A stretch of DNA of 64,000 nucleotides from Diadophis punctatus similis. Taxonomy: Eukaryota > Chordata > Lepidosauria > Squamata > Dipsadidae. Under the pieces are notes generated by a model. The model made no database searches. It had not been told where the DNA came from and saw nothing but the letters and a program-made list of their open reading frames with translations. The stretch covers positions 3,673,001 to 3,737,000 of the forward strand of contig JALIGW010000016.1 of NCBI GenBank assembly GCA_023053685.1, written 5' to 3'. Position 1 is the stretch's first letter. Each line of letters starts with the position of its first letter. Below are positions 33,157 through 43,870 of the stretch, one piece after another. The translations under genes were made by a program, and so were the position numbers.

Positions 33157-33991
33157 TATACTGCAAATACTTAGATCATTCTTGCTGAAGCTGCCTTCCT
33201 TCAGAAGCCTAGATTCTGGCTCAACATTACTCACATTAGGTTTAAGAATAAAATTGTCAGGAAATTTTACTTATCTTCTTGCTAAATGCCTGCAGCACTT
33301 TAATTCTTCATTTCTCTTAATTTAGAACAGTCATAGGAATACTGGTAGCTTTATTAAGCTAAAGGGCAACCAAGCATTTCTCTCCCCCCCCCCCCCGCCG
33401 CCCCCAACCTTTAAGGAGGAATTCAGTTCTGCTGACATTTATTGATTTTTTTTAAAGCTCATATGAGAGGTTTCCAGTTGAGCTAAAAAATCAGAGCCCA
33501 TAAAAAGCTGTTTAACTTTTGTCTTTTAAATCTAATGTAACTCTGTACTTTGGAAATGTTCTAATACAAATTCAAGAAGCATTCTCTATGTGCAAAAAAT
33601 AATGCAGAAAAGAAGAACAATTCGTATCTTTGGGCCACTTACTAAAGTTCTGGATGTAGCTCCAGAGTTTCTTTCTATAATTTGTTGTGCCTTAGGGTAG
33701 GGATTACATGGAAAATAATTAAATTAGCTGTGTTTTATTAACATAATATTCATTCCACTGGAATCATTTAAAACCTAAAGAAATCTTGTTTTGTCTTTTC
33801 CCAATAGTTTCTTCTGGTTCTGAACATTTTTCAGGGAGCAATCTCTAGTATAAAATTGCTAGTCCTTGACTCAAAAGTTTGTGCATCCCTAGTGTAGATG
33901 GAAGAGTGGCATTTGCGAGTGTTATGGATATTGCAGATTCAGTCTATAGTCTGTTTTCCTAGTCACATCTATGCCTAACATTACTAACAAG
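33157..33991. other. Nothing recognised; C run
   Basis: Ordinary intron with a C-rich run at 33386-33406. Confidence 0.5.
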
Positions 33992-34307
33992 CAGTGGTGA
34001 AATCCAAATTTTTTTACTACTGGTTCTGTGGGCGTGGCTTGGTAGGCATGGTGTGGCTTGGTGGCGTGCCTTGGTGGGCATGGCAGGGGAAGGATACTGC
34101 AAAATCTCCATTCCCTCCCCACTCCTGGGGAAGGATACTGCAAAATTCCCATTCCCTCCCCACTCCTGGGGGAAGGATATTGCAAAATCTCCATTCCCAC
34201 CCCACTCTGGGGCCAGCCAGAGGTGGATTTGCTGGTTCTCCGAACTACTCAAAATTTCCGTTACTGGTTCTCCAGAACATGTTAGAACCTGCTGGATTTC
34301 ACCCCTA
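33992..34307. mobile_element. hAT MITE (family D) with internal triplication
   Basis: Begins CAGTGGTGAAATCC and ends GGATTTCACCCCTA. Flanks CTAACAAG and TTAACAAG are an 8-bp duplication with one mismatch. Three tandem copies of a 41-42-bp unit starting GGGGAAGGATA(C/T)TGCAAAA occupy about 34086-34210. The copy at 7306 has a single unit. Confidence 0.85.
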
Positions 34308-34567
34308 TTAACAAGGCTTTCAATCAGAGATCGACTGCAGTCATCCATCATCTTCTTTATATTCTGTATTTTAGATGACCAATACAACTCATGAAGCAGA
34401 GACATTACATGACCATACTGTGGCTTGTCCATGACAGCCCAGGCTGTTCTGTTCTACCAACAGCTTGATAAGGGAATTTTCCTTCTCAGTCCAACCAGAC
34501 CGTTGTTATACATTCTTGGTTGGCTGCCTTATCCACAGTCAAATCCTGGGTGAGGATGGTCTTATTA

Positions 34568-34795
34568 TAGCAATAGCACTTAGAATTATATATCGCTTTA
34601 CAGTGCTTTACAGCCCTCTCTAAGCAGCATATTGCCCCCAACAATCTGGGTCCTCATTTTACCCACCTCGGAAGGATGGAAGGCTGAGTCAACCTTGAGC
34701 CTGGTGAGATTTGAACTGCCAAACTGCAGACAGCTGGCAGTCAGCAGAAGTAGCCTGCAGTACTGCACTCTAACCACTGCGCTACCGTGGCTCAT
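34568..34795 (-). mobile_element. Sauria-type SINE
   Basis: Complement of the SINE body (TTGCCCCCAACAATCTGGG, GGAAGGCTGAGTCAACCTTG) with the tRNA-like head at the high-coordinate end (CACTGCGCTACCGTGGCTC) and an (AATAGC) tail at the low end. Confidence 0.9.
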
Positions 34796-34984
34796 TATGT
34801 ACAGACCTGGCATTTAATAAGAGCCCAGGGCTATCTTATCAGATGGCCTTTGATCATAAGAGGTAAGCAGCTGCAAGTGACCCCCTCTCAGCTTACCACC
34901 ATACCTTCCTCTGCACATCACAACCTTGATGGAACTACTTTCTCTCAATTCTTCCTCCATCTTTTCCTCCTCCTATCTAACAGT

Positions 34985-35255
34985 ACTAAACCAAGTGTCT
35001 CTATCCTATGCTATACCTTGGGTTTTTGTTTCCAAACGGAAGAATTTTGCACTTGCCTCTATCAAATTTCACCTGTTGTTTTCTGCTAATTTGTCTAAGG
35101 TTTTAAGAGTAAAGTTTATTTCCATCTTCTAGCTCTCTCATCCAATTTGATATTCTCTGCAAATGTCCTAAGCATTTCTTCCATCACTTCATCCATGTTA
35201 TTAATACACATACAGTATGAAAAAGTGCAGGGCCCAGGGCACAATTCAATACCTA
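34985..35255 (-). pseudogene. Decayed CR1 pol fragment
   Basis: On the minus strand it reads in pieces CALGPALFH, then a region corresponding to the ADD block, then KCKILPFGNKNPRYSI, matching the CR1 order SGVPQGSVLGPxLF ... KxKVLHLGKKN. Heavily mutated. Confidence 0.6.
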
Positions 35256-35859
35256 CCTCTCTACTTTGATGATTCTTTGACTTTGGAGCCAGCTACATAT
35301 TAATTTAATATGTAGCTGGTCCACAGCTGGCTCTGTGGCATGACATATTAACTGTGTCATGCCACACAGTCCACACTTACCTAGCACACTGTTGCTTTGG
35401 CTGTCTCTCAAGGTCAGAATAATAACATATGGTGCACCCCTACCAAGCATCTCTACTCTGCAGTAGCTGACTCTTTGCATAAGGCAGTGATACCCATCAA
35501 TTCTCTTTTACTCTTTTCTTGATGGCATGCAAAATGGCCTTCCTTTGACATTCCTGAGAGATAATGAATGTAGAAGCGCTGCCTAAGGTTTGCATCCCGT
35601 CATCTGTTTCCTCTGTAGGACAATTAAGTTGCTTTCATTGTTTCAACAGCACATAAAAACACTATGGCAGATAAAAAGAGATAAGAAACTGAGGAGCAGC
35701 ATGTCAAACTAAAGGAAAAGGTACTGGCAGAGATTTAAAAAGTCACTTTTAAATATATTAGTTGGGGTTTTTAGGACTCCTCTGATTATTGTAAACAGAC
35801 AGGGTGAGTCAGAAGAACCTGTGAGTTTGATGTTCTAGACAGTATCAGTATCACAGAGG
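35256..35859. other. Nothing recognised; short palindrome
   Basis: Contains the inverted pair AGCCAGCTACATATTAA / TTAATATGTAGCTGG around 35290-35320. Otherwise unremarkable. Confidence 0.45.
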
Positions 35860-35867
35860 ACGTAAGA

Positions 35868-36179
35868 CAGAGGTGGGTTCTTGCCGGTACGCTCTTACCT
35901 GTTGGTCGCCGCAGAACCAAAGAAGCCGGTAGCGTTCGCGGCGCGGGGCTTCCCCCACCCGCTTTCCCCTGCCCGCCTAGACGCCGCCATTTGCGTTATT
36001 TTGCCCTCTGCGCATGCGCAAAGCATTCTGCTTGCGCAGAGGGCAAAAGAACGCAAATGGCGGCATCTAGGCGGGCGGGGGAAAGCGGGCAGGGGAAGCC
36101 CCGCGCTGCGAACGCCACCGGCTTCTTTGGCTCTGCGGCGACCAACAGGTAAGAGCGTACCAGCAGGAACCCACCTCTG
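35868..36179. mobile_element. Foldback hAT MITE (family C ends), long GC-rich palindrome
   Basis: Begins CAGAGGTGGGTTCTTGCC and ends AGGAACCCACCTCTG. The arms are about 145 bp and nearly complementary throughout. Flanks ACGTAAGA and ATGTAAGA match at 7 of 8. The centre has a perfect TGCGCATGCGCA (36009-36020) and paired CCGCCATTTGCG blocks. Confidence 0.9.
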
Positions 36180-36187
36180 ATGTAAGA

Positions 36188-36861
36188 CACTATAAATGTC
36201 TGGCAAAGATTGAAGAGGCCTATGTTCACATCTGTAGTCAACTATAAAGTTTATGCGGGGGTCCTTGGATCATCTTCCGAACAAAGACCAATGTTTCTTT
36301 GTTCCTCCTTACTACCAGGCTAAGGCAAATTGTGGCATGAACCAAAGTGAGGGACAAACTGGGGAAGGGCAATGATCTTATGTCTTCACAATGGAAGGAA
36401 ACAATCATTTCTTTTGTCCAAATTACATTCGATTTCAAGTCAGTTATTCCATCTAAAGACCAATTTCCTTGCACAACTTACAATCTAAAAGTATCTAGTC
36501 TAATTTTGAAACTTTCCTCTTTCCATTGTGTCCCTCATTTTGTTTTGTTAGTATCATTTTCCCTGATGAAAAGTTCTGGAGAACTATCAAACCCGCACAT
36601 CTGTTTGTGTTATTGTTAGTTGAAGTTAATAAAGATATTATACAGCTACAGATTGAGGATAGTTTTTTTTCTCAACTCATAGTGCTCTTATTAAATATGG
36701 ATGATGGAAATGAAAAAAACAAAGTTCAGGTGGAAATGCAATATATAATGCAGTGGATTATATATTGTTCATTTCTGGCAGAATAATTCTATAAATGTTC
36801 ACTTAGAAACTTTGTTTACCTATACCAAGAGAAGTTTGCATTAGATTGCAATCCAAAACTA
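36188..36861. other. Nothing recognised
   Basis: Overlapping ORFs on both strands here show no domain. Confidence 0.45.
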
Positions 36862-36985
36862 TTTTATGTTATTTATTTAATTTGTACACCCTCCAATTAC
36901 CAATGACTCTGGGAGATTCACAAAGTAAAAGAATAGAAAAATAACAATAAAACAATACAGCAGCAAGGCAGGAGAAATCATAGCG
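36862..36985 (-). mobile_element. L2-like LINE 3' end (decayed)
   Basis: On the minus strand CTCCCAGAGTCATTGGTAAT, then GGAGGGTGTACAAATTAAA and an AATAAATAAC tail, a weak match to the LINE 3' hairpin. Confidence 0.45.
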
Positions 36986-37489
36986 AAAACTAGACAACAA
37001 TTAAAAAAACCATATCCATACCAATTTGATGGTCTCTTGCCTGTATTTTTAGTAATAAGCTTATATATCAGACATGGATTCTAAATTATACTCAGAAGGA
37101 ACTACACTTTGAAAAATATTAAATAATTGGTAGCAAGCCATGCTGCCATAGAGTTAAGAAGGATGCAGAAAAAAGATCAGATATTACAGGTATCCTGCAG
37201 GTTGTAGATTGCCCAACTCTGTTACATATAAAATTCAGCAAAACAAAATATCATGTATTATGATCAGCTGTGAATAATGTAAACATACATTTAAAGTATA
37301 CGATTGCTTTATTTAACAAGTCTGTTCGTGTGGTTTGCCATATAATCTAATCATATATCATCAATTACAATAGTGCAATAAAATTGGATAAGCCAGATAT
37401 TTGTGAGATGGATATTTAAAATATTTTCTCTTGCGCTCTTTGCAATTTTGTGTTTTTTTAAAAAAATCTTTTTCCTGGAGGGTCTACCT

Positions 37490-37970
37490 AGGCATATGGC
37501 TGGTTCACAGCACACTTAACCCTAACCCCATGCTAACCAAGCACAATTGCGGTGTTCACATAACATACTATGCCCAGATGAATAAATTATTCTATAGCTT
37601 AACGTGATGACCTAGCTCACACAACATGCTAACTCTTGAGAGTTAAGAAAACAGCTGGGTTTCCCACAAAATGCTGAACCATAAGCTAATCAACCTCACT
37701 TTAGTCTACTCTAGCAAGTTTACATTCACTATTCTCCCGTAAAAGATAAGTTAATCAAGCCCTATTTTTCATTAGTCTAAATCAGCAGGGATCTAATTGC
37801 CAACTGGTTGCTTATATGCCTGGAGTCAGAAAATCCTGTCATTGCATTGCAATTGCAATTCTACATTCAATACCTTGAGAGTAAGCTCCATTAAACTCAA
37901 GGGGGTTTATTTCTGAGTAGACATAGTAAACTAAACATTGCATATCAATGTGCAATTTAATATTCTGTTT
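37490..37970. repeat. Possible old MITE remnants
   Basis: Repeated phrases such as GGTTCACAGCACACT, GTTCACATAACATACTA and CTCACACAACATGCTAA, and a TTTATTTCTGAGTAGACAT phrase, are common in reptile intergenic DNA, and similar phrases recur at 39815-39990. Ends and family cannot be fixed. Confidence 0.3.
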
Positions 37971-38949
37971 TTATATTTGTGTTAAAAGGTTTGAAAAGCA
38001 AAGTAAGAAACATTTTCAGAAAAGCAGAAAAGCCAAAATATAACACATTTGAAGAGATATGTTTGCCCCAATGTTCACATGGGATAATAGATATGAGACA
38101 TAAAAAATGGAAATAACACTTCTCTTTTAAAACAATGGAAAAATGAATGCAGAAGCCATTGTGTGAACTCAAAAGCAACAAAACTGAGGTTGATGTTTCT
38201 CTGTTGCGATTTTGAAACATATAGGAACAACATATACAGCTTTATGATTATAATGTGTACAATACTTTTTATTGTGTGCAATAACAACTTAATAATTATT
38301 TTATAGTAGAGGGTATTTTTCCTCTTATGCAAAGTGATTTTATGACTCGATATGGGGTTAAAGTTCTATTGGAGAATTGAAACATGTATTTAATCTTTAA
38401 ACGTATTTATTTTAGTATCACAAACATTTTAAACCCTACAGACTATTTTCCAGGGAATTATGAATTATGGAGTCTTATGATGTCATCATGTCCCCAACAT
38501 AATCCCTAATTTGATGGAATCATAGTAGTTTTACCCCAGGGAAAAATAAAGCTGAGGCACTAGCAGATTACAGCTCTTATTTTTCTAAACATGTGCAAAA
38601 AGGAGATAATGTTCTCAGAGATAGGAAAAAATGGTGTAAAATGGATGAGCAGAGTCCTACATTTGCATTAAAATTCATATGATTTGTGGTAGGGATCAAA
38701 GTGATGCCAGCAATTGATGAGTGAAAGCAATCTCCATTTAACTTGCATTCATTTAATATTCAGACAGACAAATCCTACTAGATCATATCTGATTACAAGC
38801 ATTGTTCATTTTTATGGAGGTGTTTAAAAATTCACTCCAACACAAAACCACGTGAATTCTCCAGAAATATTGTAACTGTTCAGTTGCACTTCCTACTGCA
38901 AATAGATCCAATAGCTCACATACAAAAATAAATATTTTCCTAATATATA
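37971..38949. other. Nothing recognised
   Basis: About 980 bp of AT-rich intron. Confidence 0.5.
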
Positions 38950-38950
38950 A

Positions 38951-39158
38951 ACCAGTATGGTGCAGTGGTTCAGACATCAGGCCAGACACCAGGAAATCAT
39001 GAATTCTAGTCCCATTTTAGGCATAAAGCCAACTTGGTGACCTCAGCCCTTGAAAACAGGCAATGGCAAACCATTTCCAAAATTTTGCCAAGAAAACTGC
39101 AGAGACTTACCCAGGCAGTCATCAGGAATCAACACTGACTTGAAGGCACCAAAATAAA
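38951..39158 (+). mobile_element. tRNA-derived SINE (non-Sauria type)
   Basis: Head CAGTATGGTGCAGTGGTTCA, degraded B box ATGAATTCTAGTCC, then GGCAATGGCAAACCATTTCC, GCCAAGAAAACTGCAGAGAC and a 3' CTTGAAGGCACC end. This is another squamate SINE family, distinct from the copies at 2105 and 11086. Confidence 0.65.
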
Positions 39159-39321
39159 TGTATGAACAAACTAACAATCCACTATTAGATGGATTTACAT
39201 CCTACATTGTAAGATGTAAATGCATTCATAGTGAAAGTAGTGTTGGCAGATGATAGCATGGGGGAGAAGGCGGATCCCTTGTCATTTTTGCAACACTTGA
39301 CCAACAATACTACAGATTTTA

Positions 39322-39783
39322 CAGGGGTGGGTTCTAACTTACATCGCTGCCGGTTCGCTTCCTCCCATGCTGCGTGGGTGCGCCTCGCGCATGCGCGCAT
39401 ACACAGTGGCAAAAAAAATCCATTTTTTTTAAAAAGCGCTGAAAACAAGATGGTGACCGAATGCACAGTGCCGGAAACTCGGCTTCTGCGCATGCGCAGA
39501 AGAAAAAAACTCAGAAATCCCCCCAAAACAAATAAAAATCCCCCCCAAAAAAGCCAAAAACAAGATGGCGACCGCAAGCACAGTGCCAGAAACTTGGCTT
39601 CTGCGCATGTGCAGAAGAAAAAAAATCCGGAAAAATTTTCAAAAAAAATTTTTTTTTAAAAAAAGATGGCAGCGCCCGCGGACCGGCACAGACCGAACCA
39701 GTTCTGTGATATCATCATGACATCACCAGTGGGTCGCTACTGGTTCAGGCGAACTGGTCTGAACCAGGAAGAACCCACCTCTG
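39322..39783. mobile_element. hAT MITE (family C-like) with duplicated regulatory-type core
   Basis: Begins CAGGGGTGGGTTCTAAC and ends GAAGAACCCACCTCTG. Flanks AGATTTTA (39314-39321 and 39784-39791) are a perfect 8-bp duplication. A roughly 115-bp core (CAAGATGG(T/C)GACCG ... TTCTGCGCATG(C/T)GCAGAAG) is duplicated in tandem. It holds CGCGCATGCGCG (39386-39397), TGCGCATGCGCA (39487-39498) and AAGATGGCGAC (about 39562). Confidence 0.92.
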
Positions 39784-39791
39784 AGATTTTA

Positions 39792-40438
39792 ACTTAGTAT
39801 ACAAAGAACCCTATAGCTATGTTCATACAACATGCATAACAAGGTCACACTGTTAGCTTATGTTATGAATCAGAATGCTTGGATACTTTATGTCACTGTG
39901 CATATCCAGAAAATGGATTAATTGGGTAACATAGTCAAAGTGTTGTGTAAAAACTCTTAATATAACCATTGCATTCAGTGGGGCTGTCAGATCAGTTGAT
40001 TAAGCAGACTTCCCCAAACATTCTTCCAACACAAAATACAAAATATACTGGTTGGAAATTATGGGAGATGATGAGAATTTTGGTTCAACACGTCTAGACA
40101 GTATCAAGCAAACTGTAGTGTAAGACTGCAGCACTAACTAGTATAGTTAGACTGATACATTAAGAAGGCAAACTTCTGATCATGTTTTAGTCCTCTCTAA
40201 ATCAAACCAGACAACCAAACCAAACCAAACTACAAACAAACTCAAAGACCTATATTGGTGATTTGCTGTTATAATTAAAACATAGATTGGGTTTACTTAA
40301 GACAGACTTAATCAGACCACATAGTGATCTAATACCCTTTGGGTACAGTATTCTAAATTTCCTTTACATTGTGATTAAGTTCAGTTTATCATTATGACTT
40401 ATGATTTACTAGCTCAGCCAAACAGATTAATTGATCAC
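39792..40438. other. Nothing certain; possible old MITE
   Basis: Intron immediately downstream of the second MTUS2 exon. GTTCATACAACATGC-type phrases are shared with 37490-37700. Confidence 0.35.
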
Positions 40439-40676
40439 CTGAAGTATCGGGATGGAATAGCGTTGAACTGGGTATTGGTGCTTGAGGATGGATGCAGCTT
40501 GCTGAAGACCTTTGACTGGAAATCAAAATCCTGCTTTTCACAGATGGCAACCTGGAAACAGCACCAAGTCCTAACTGGGGTTTAAGGATCATTGTTGAGC
40601 GATAAAAGCTTGGAGGCACCTCATATTGAGCATATGGCGGAGGACAAAAATTGTCTTTCACGGGCCTTTCTCCAAC
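40439..40676 (-). CDS. MTUS2: MTUS2 second coding exon (79 codons plus 1 nt)
   Basis: The exon starts after TATATTTCTGTAG (acceptor) and reads [19 protein letters not shown], then LGAVSRLP and [13 protein letters not shown], all close to the mammalian MTUS2 segment that follows the large exon. It ends with ACTTCAG before donor GTGATC, in phase 1. The length of 238 bp fits entry in phase 0 and exit in phase 1. An SRLP tetrapeptide, a possible EB1-binding SxLP motif, is visible. Translation past the donor gives non-homologous residues and a stop, as expected for intron. The segment is serine/arginine rich and probably unstructured. Confidence 0.93.
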
Positions 40677-40680
40677 CTAC

Positions 40681-41267
40681 AGAAATATAAATGTATTTTT
40701 ATAATTTTATCAATTATAGACTTTTAAATTATTACCTTTATAAAAGGAAATTCAAGAAAAATACAGTAGAAATCATAATATGCATTCACTCAGCTCTTTA
40801 CAAGGATTGCAGTTAATATTTCTCAGCAGGGTTGCTGCTGTGGTATCTGAGCAGAAATAAAAAAAAATGACACACTAATATATTATAAATTGAATAAATA
40901 ATATAGTGCATTCATAACAGAACATCAAAATGCTTAAATATATTTGCTTAGGAAGAAAACAAAAAATTGGCTCATATTTTGCACCCTGGGTTTATGTCAG
41001 AGAGATTCTATGGTCAATTCAGGAGCCATAGAAGTTTCTATGACAATAAATCACCGCAGATTCATTGCTATGAAAGTGAAAATGATGAGAAGAGCTAATT
41101 TATTTACATTTTCCCTCGCCATCCTACTATCTCCTCCACTGTGGGAAAATTAACTATGCCAGCTCCTCTTTGGGCTGATTGAAAAACAAGGGGGATGTGA
41201 ATCCAAAATCTTCCCCAATTTATCCTTGAAGGGTCTTTAATAATAGGTTTTCTGGAAAAATAAGAAC
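40681..41267. other. Nothing recognised
   Basis: Intron upstream of the second MTUS2 exon. AT-rich, no feature. Confidence 0.5.
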
Positions 41268-41808
41268 TTTATTTATTTATTTATTTATTTATTTTGGTTT
41301 TCTTATATGCCGCCCTACTCCCGAGGGACTCAGGGCGGCGTACAGCAAAGAAAATACAAGAAACCAGCAATAACCATAATTAAAATCGAATACAAAAATT
41401 AAAAATTCCAATATTAAAAAAATCCATCAACCAAACATACCTGGGGGAGAGCTCAGATGGATTCGTCTCTAACCCCCTGCCTGCAGGAAAAGCCATGTCT
41501 TAACGGCCTTTCGGAAGGCCAGCAGAGTGGGGATGGTTCAGGTCTCTGGGGGAAGTTGGTTCCAGAGCGCGGGGCCCCCCACAGAGAAGGCTCTCCCCCT
41601 AGGGCCCGCCAGCTGGCATTGCTTGGCTGACGGGACCTGGAGGAGGCCAACTCTGTGGGCCCTAACCGGTCGAAGGGAAGTATGAGGCAGAATGCGGTCC
41701 CGGAGATAGCCTGGTCCTAAGCCATGAAGGGCTTTAAAGAGGATGATCAACACCTTGAATTGCACCCGGAGACCGATGGGCAACCAGTGCAGCTGGCGGA
41801 ACTTCCAT
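41268..41808 (-). pseudogene. L2-like LINE, 5'-truncated 3' portion
   Basis: Reads VQFKVLIILFKALHGLGPGY, then RVGLLQVPSAKQCQLAGPRG, ALWNQLPPET (stop) and LLAFRKAVKTWL, then a 3' UTR with CGCCGCCCTGAGTCCCTC, AGGGCGGCATATAAGAA and an (AAAT)n tail. Closely related to the copy at 50031. Confidence 0.85.
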
Positions 41809-42311
41809 TAGTAAATCAATATTGAGAATAAATCTAAAGCGCACATAAAAGCTTACATCTGAATAAAGAAGCATGGGATTGTGCCATGCCATTGAGATAC
41901 ATATAATTAGACTATACTGTTAAGCCTGGCATTTTTAACCATGTTCACGAATAAGGCCTCTCTATTCTTTAGATAGGTAAAAAGGCATTTCATGTAAAAC
42001 AGCTGGATAATAAAATACTACTGTAGATATTTACTAACAAGACAATAATTAAATGATGGCATCTAATAGAACGTGATAAAAGCTACATCTAGTATCATTC
42101 AATGGCTATTTGGAGACAGAATTCTTCATGGTGGATCCTGAAGATTAAATGGTCTCCCTTTCTTAAACTTGTGAGGCAATGTCAGCTTCATATCTGCAGG
42201 AATTTAAAGTCACACATCAGGTATTTAAAGATCAATTCTAAAAGGCCAAAGAAACATATACATACCGTAGTGACTTACGTTATGAACAACTTTCTCATCT
42301 TTCCTAATACC

Positions 42312-42490
42312 TTCTCCTATTGGTATCTATGATTTATCACCTGTGGTATCTTATGATTAATGAATATAACTATGATCTATGCCCTGTCATTCTGTTGTTT
42401 GTATGTACAGTGAGAGCTTATGCACCGGAGACAAATTCCTTGTGTGTCCAATCACATTTGGCCAATAAAGAATTCTGGTCTATTCTATTT
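42312..42490 (+). mobile_element. Snake LINE 3' end (CR1-L3/'Snake1'-like) with TTCTA tail
   Basis: GAGAGCTTATGCACCGGAGA, CAAATTCCTTGTGTGTCCAA and CACATTTGGCCAATAAAGAA are followed by a short degenerate (TCTAT) tail. Its complement occurs at 43775, next to the long pentanucleotide array. Confidence 0.75.
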
Positions 42491-42541
42491 CTTTCTCTAC
42501 AGTTCCTGCTCTTTCAATTGATGGCTTGGTCTAGATATCAT

Positions 42542-42790
42542 TTATTTATTTATTTATTTGTGAGATTTATATACCGCCTCACAGTGCAAGCACTCTCTAA
42601 GTGGTTTACACCAGTAAGCAATGTATATTTATATTGCCCCCAACAATCTGGATCCTCATTTTACCTACCTCGGAAGGATAGAAGGCTGAGTCAACCTTGA
42701 GCCGGTGAGATTTGAACCGCTGACCTGCGGATCACAGTCAACTAAAGTGGCTTGCAGTACTGCCTCTAACCGCTGCGCCACCTCAGCTCA
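42542..42790 (-). mobile_element. Sauria-type SINE with (TTTA)n tail
   Basis: SINE body complement with the head near 42780 (CGCTGCGCCACCTCAGCTC) and a (TTTA) tail at the low end. A subtype shared with the copy at 43347, with AGCAATGTATATTTATATTG in the body. Confidence 0.88.
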
Positions 42791-42799
42791 TCACATTAA

Positions 42800-43340
42800 C
42801 TGCAATCAAAAAGCTGGACAATTGATGCTTGGCTCATTCAGGAAACTCCCTTATCTTTGAAAGCCTCACTGACATTTCACATATTATTGTTAATTCCTGC
42901 TACATTCCCCAAACATATCACTCAACTATTTTACTTTTAGTCCAGAGTAGCCTGCACTCTAGAATCTTGGAAACATTGGCAGAAACTCCAAGAACTCATT
43001 GACTAGAAGGAATAAAGACTTGAAGAACAGAAAAAATACAGACCAGGTTTCTGTCCTGAGATCAATCTAACAGTTTCATCTATTATTCCCTCTAAATGCT
43101 AAACCTGGAGTGCAGTAGGAGGGGGCTTAAGAGGGAGGACAGTGTTGTGGAGGCTTATGATCCAGAAGCTGAAGAACCTCTGAAGAATTGATTAGTCTGA
43201 GCCTTTGCTCACATCCCAGGAGCTAACTAAACAGAGATTCAGCCACAGCAACCAACACAGCTACTGATGATTCAGCTGATCCAGCTCTTCAGCCCAAGCA
43301 ATCCAATACCAATTAAGAGCAAAGGAAGTCAAACCTTGTA
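42800..43340. other. Nothing recognised
   Basis: About 540 bp of ordinary intron. Confidence 0.5.
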
Positions 43341-43346
43341 CTTGTA

Positions 43347-43626
43347 AGAGCCGAGGTGGCGCAACGGTTAGAGAGCAGTACTGCAGGTCACTTTAGCTGA
43401 CTGTGATCCGCAGGTCAGCAATTCAAATCTCACCAGCTCAAGGTTGACTCAGCCTTCCATCCTTCCGAGGTAGGTAAAATGAGGACCCAGATTGTTGGGG
43501 GCAATATAAATATACATTGCTTACTGGTGTAAACCGATTAGAGAGTGCTTGCACTGTGAGGCGGTATATAAATCTCACAAACAAACAAACAAACAAACAA
43601 ACAAACAAACAAACAAACAAATAAAT
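43347..43626 (+). mobile_element. Sauria-type SINE with (CAAA)n tail
   Basis: A box GAGGTGGCGCAACGGTTAGA, B box AATTCAAATCTCACC, the standard body, then about 11 CAAA units (43579-43620). Confidence 0.9.
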
Positions 43627-43654
43627 ACTTGAAAGGAAGAAGTGTGACACTAAA

Positions 43655-43774
43655 TAGAATGGAATGGAATGGAATGGAATGGAATGGAATGGAATGGAAT
43701 AGAATAGAATAGAATAGAATAGAATAGAATAGAATAGAATAGAATAGAATAGAATAGAATAGAATAGAATAGAA
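43655..43774. repeat. (GGAAT)n/(AGAAT)n pentanucleotide array
   Basis: About 8 GGAAT units followed by about 15 AGAAT units, abutting the LINE 3' end at 43775. On the other strand this is the ATTCT/ATTCC (AATAG-type) array typical of snake LINE tails. The ORFs that read LFYSILFYSI are artefacts. Confidence 0.95.
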
Positions 43775-43870
43775 TTCTTTATTGGCCAAGTGTGATTAGA
43801 CACACAAGGAATTTGTCTTCAGTGCATAAGCTCTCAGTGTGTATAAAATCTATATGTGACAAATCAAATA
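43775..43870 (-). mobile_element. Snake LINE 3' end (CR1-L3/'Snake1'-like)
   Basis: Complement of GACAAATTCCTTGTGTGTCT and CACACTTGGCCAATAAAGAA, ending directly in the pentanucleotide array, as in the copy at 42312. Confidence 0.8.

Larger units (their letters stand above)
16486..40438 (-). other. MTUS2: MTUS2 intron, about 24 kb, repeat-rich
   Basis: Bounded by donor GTGATC at 40438 and acceptor TTTTCCAG at 16486 on the minus strand. It contains the full-length LTR element with its nested half-L1, Penelope-like, CR1 and L2-like fragments, a Sauria-type SINE and several hAT MITEs, each listed separately. I found no additional MTUS2-like coding segment on either strand. Confidence 0.85.

Noticed and set aside
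32709..33174. Overlapping ORFs of about 90 codons in five frames
   Set aside because: They fall entirely within a GC-rich hAT MITE with exact target duplications. A composition artefact.
37515..37530. Telomere-like TTAACCCTAACCCC
   Set aside because: Only about two units, with no array, in a region of similar AC-rich phrases. Not an interstitial telomere.
43438..43803. ORFs reading LFYSILFYSI and similar
   Set aside because: Translation of the pentanucleotide array. The same applies to the YIYIYI frames at 62899-63282 and the LFIYLFIY frame at 49913-50206.
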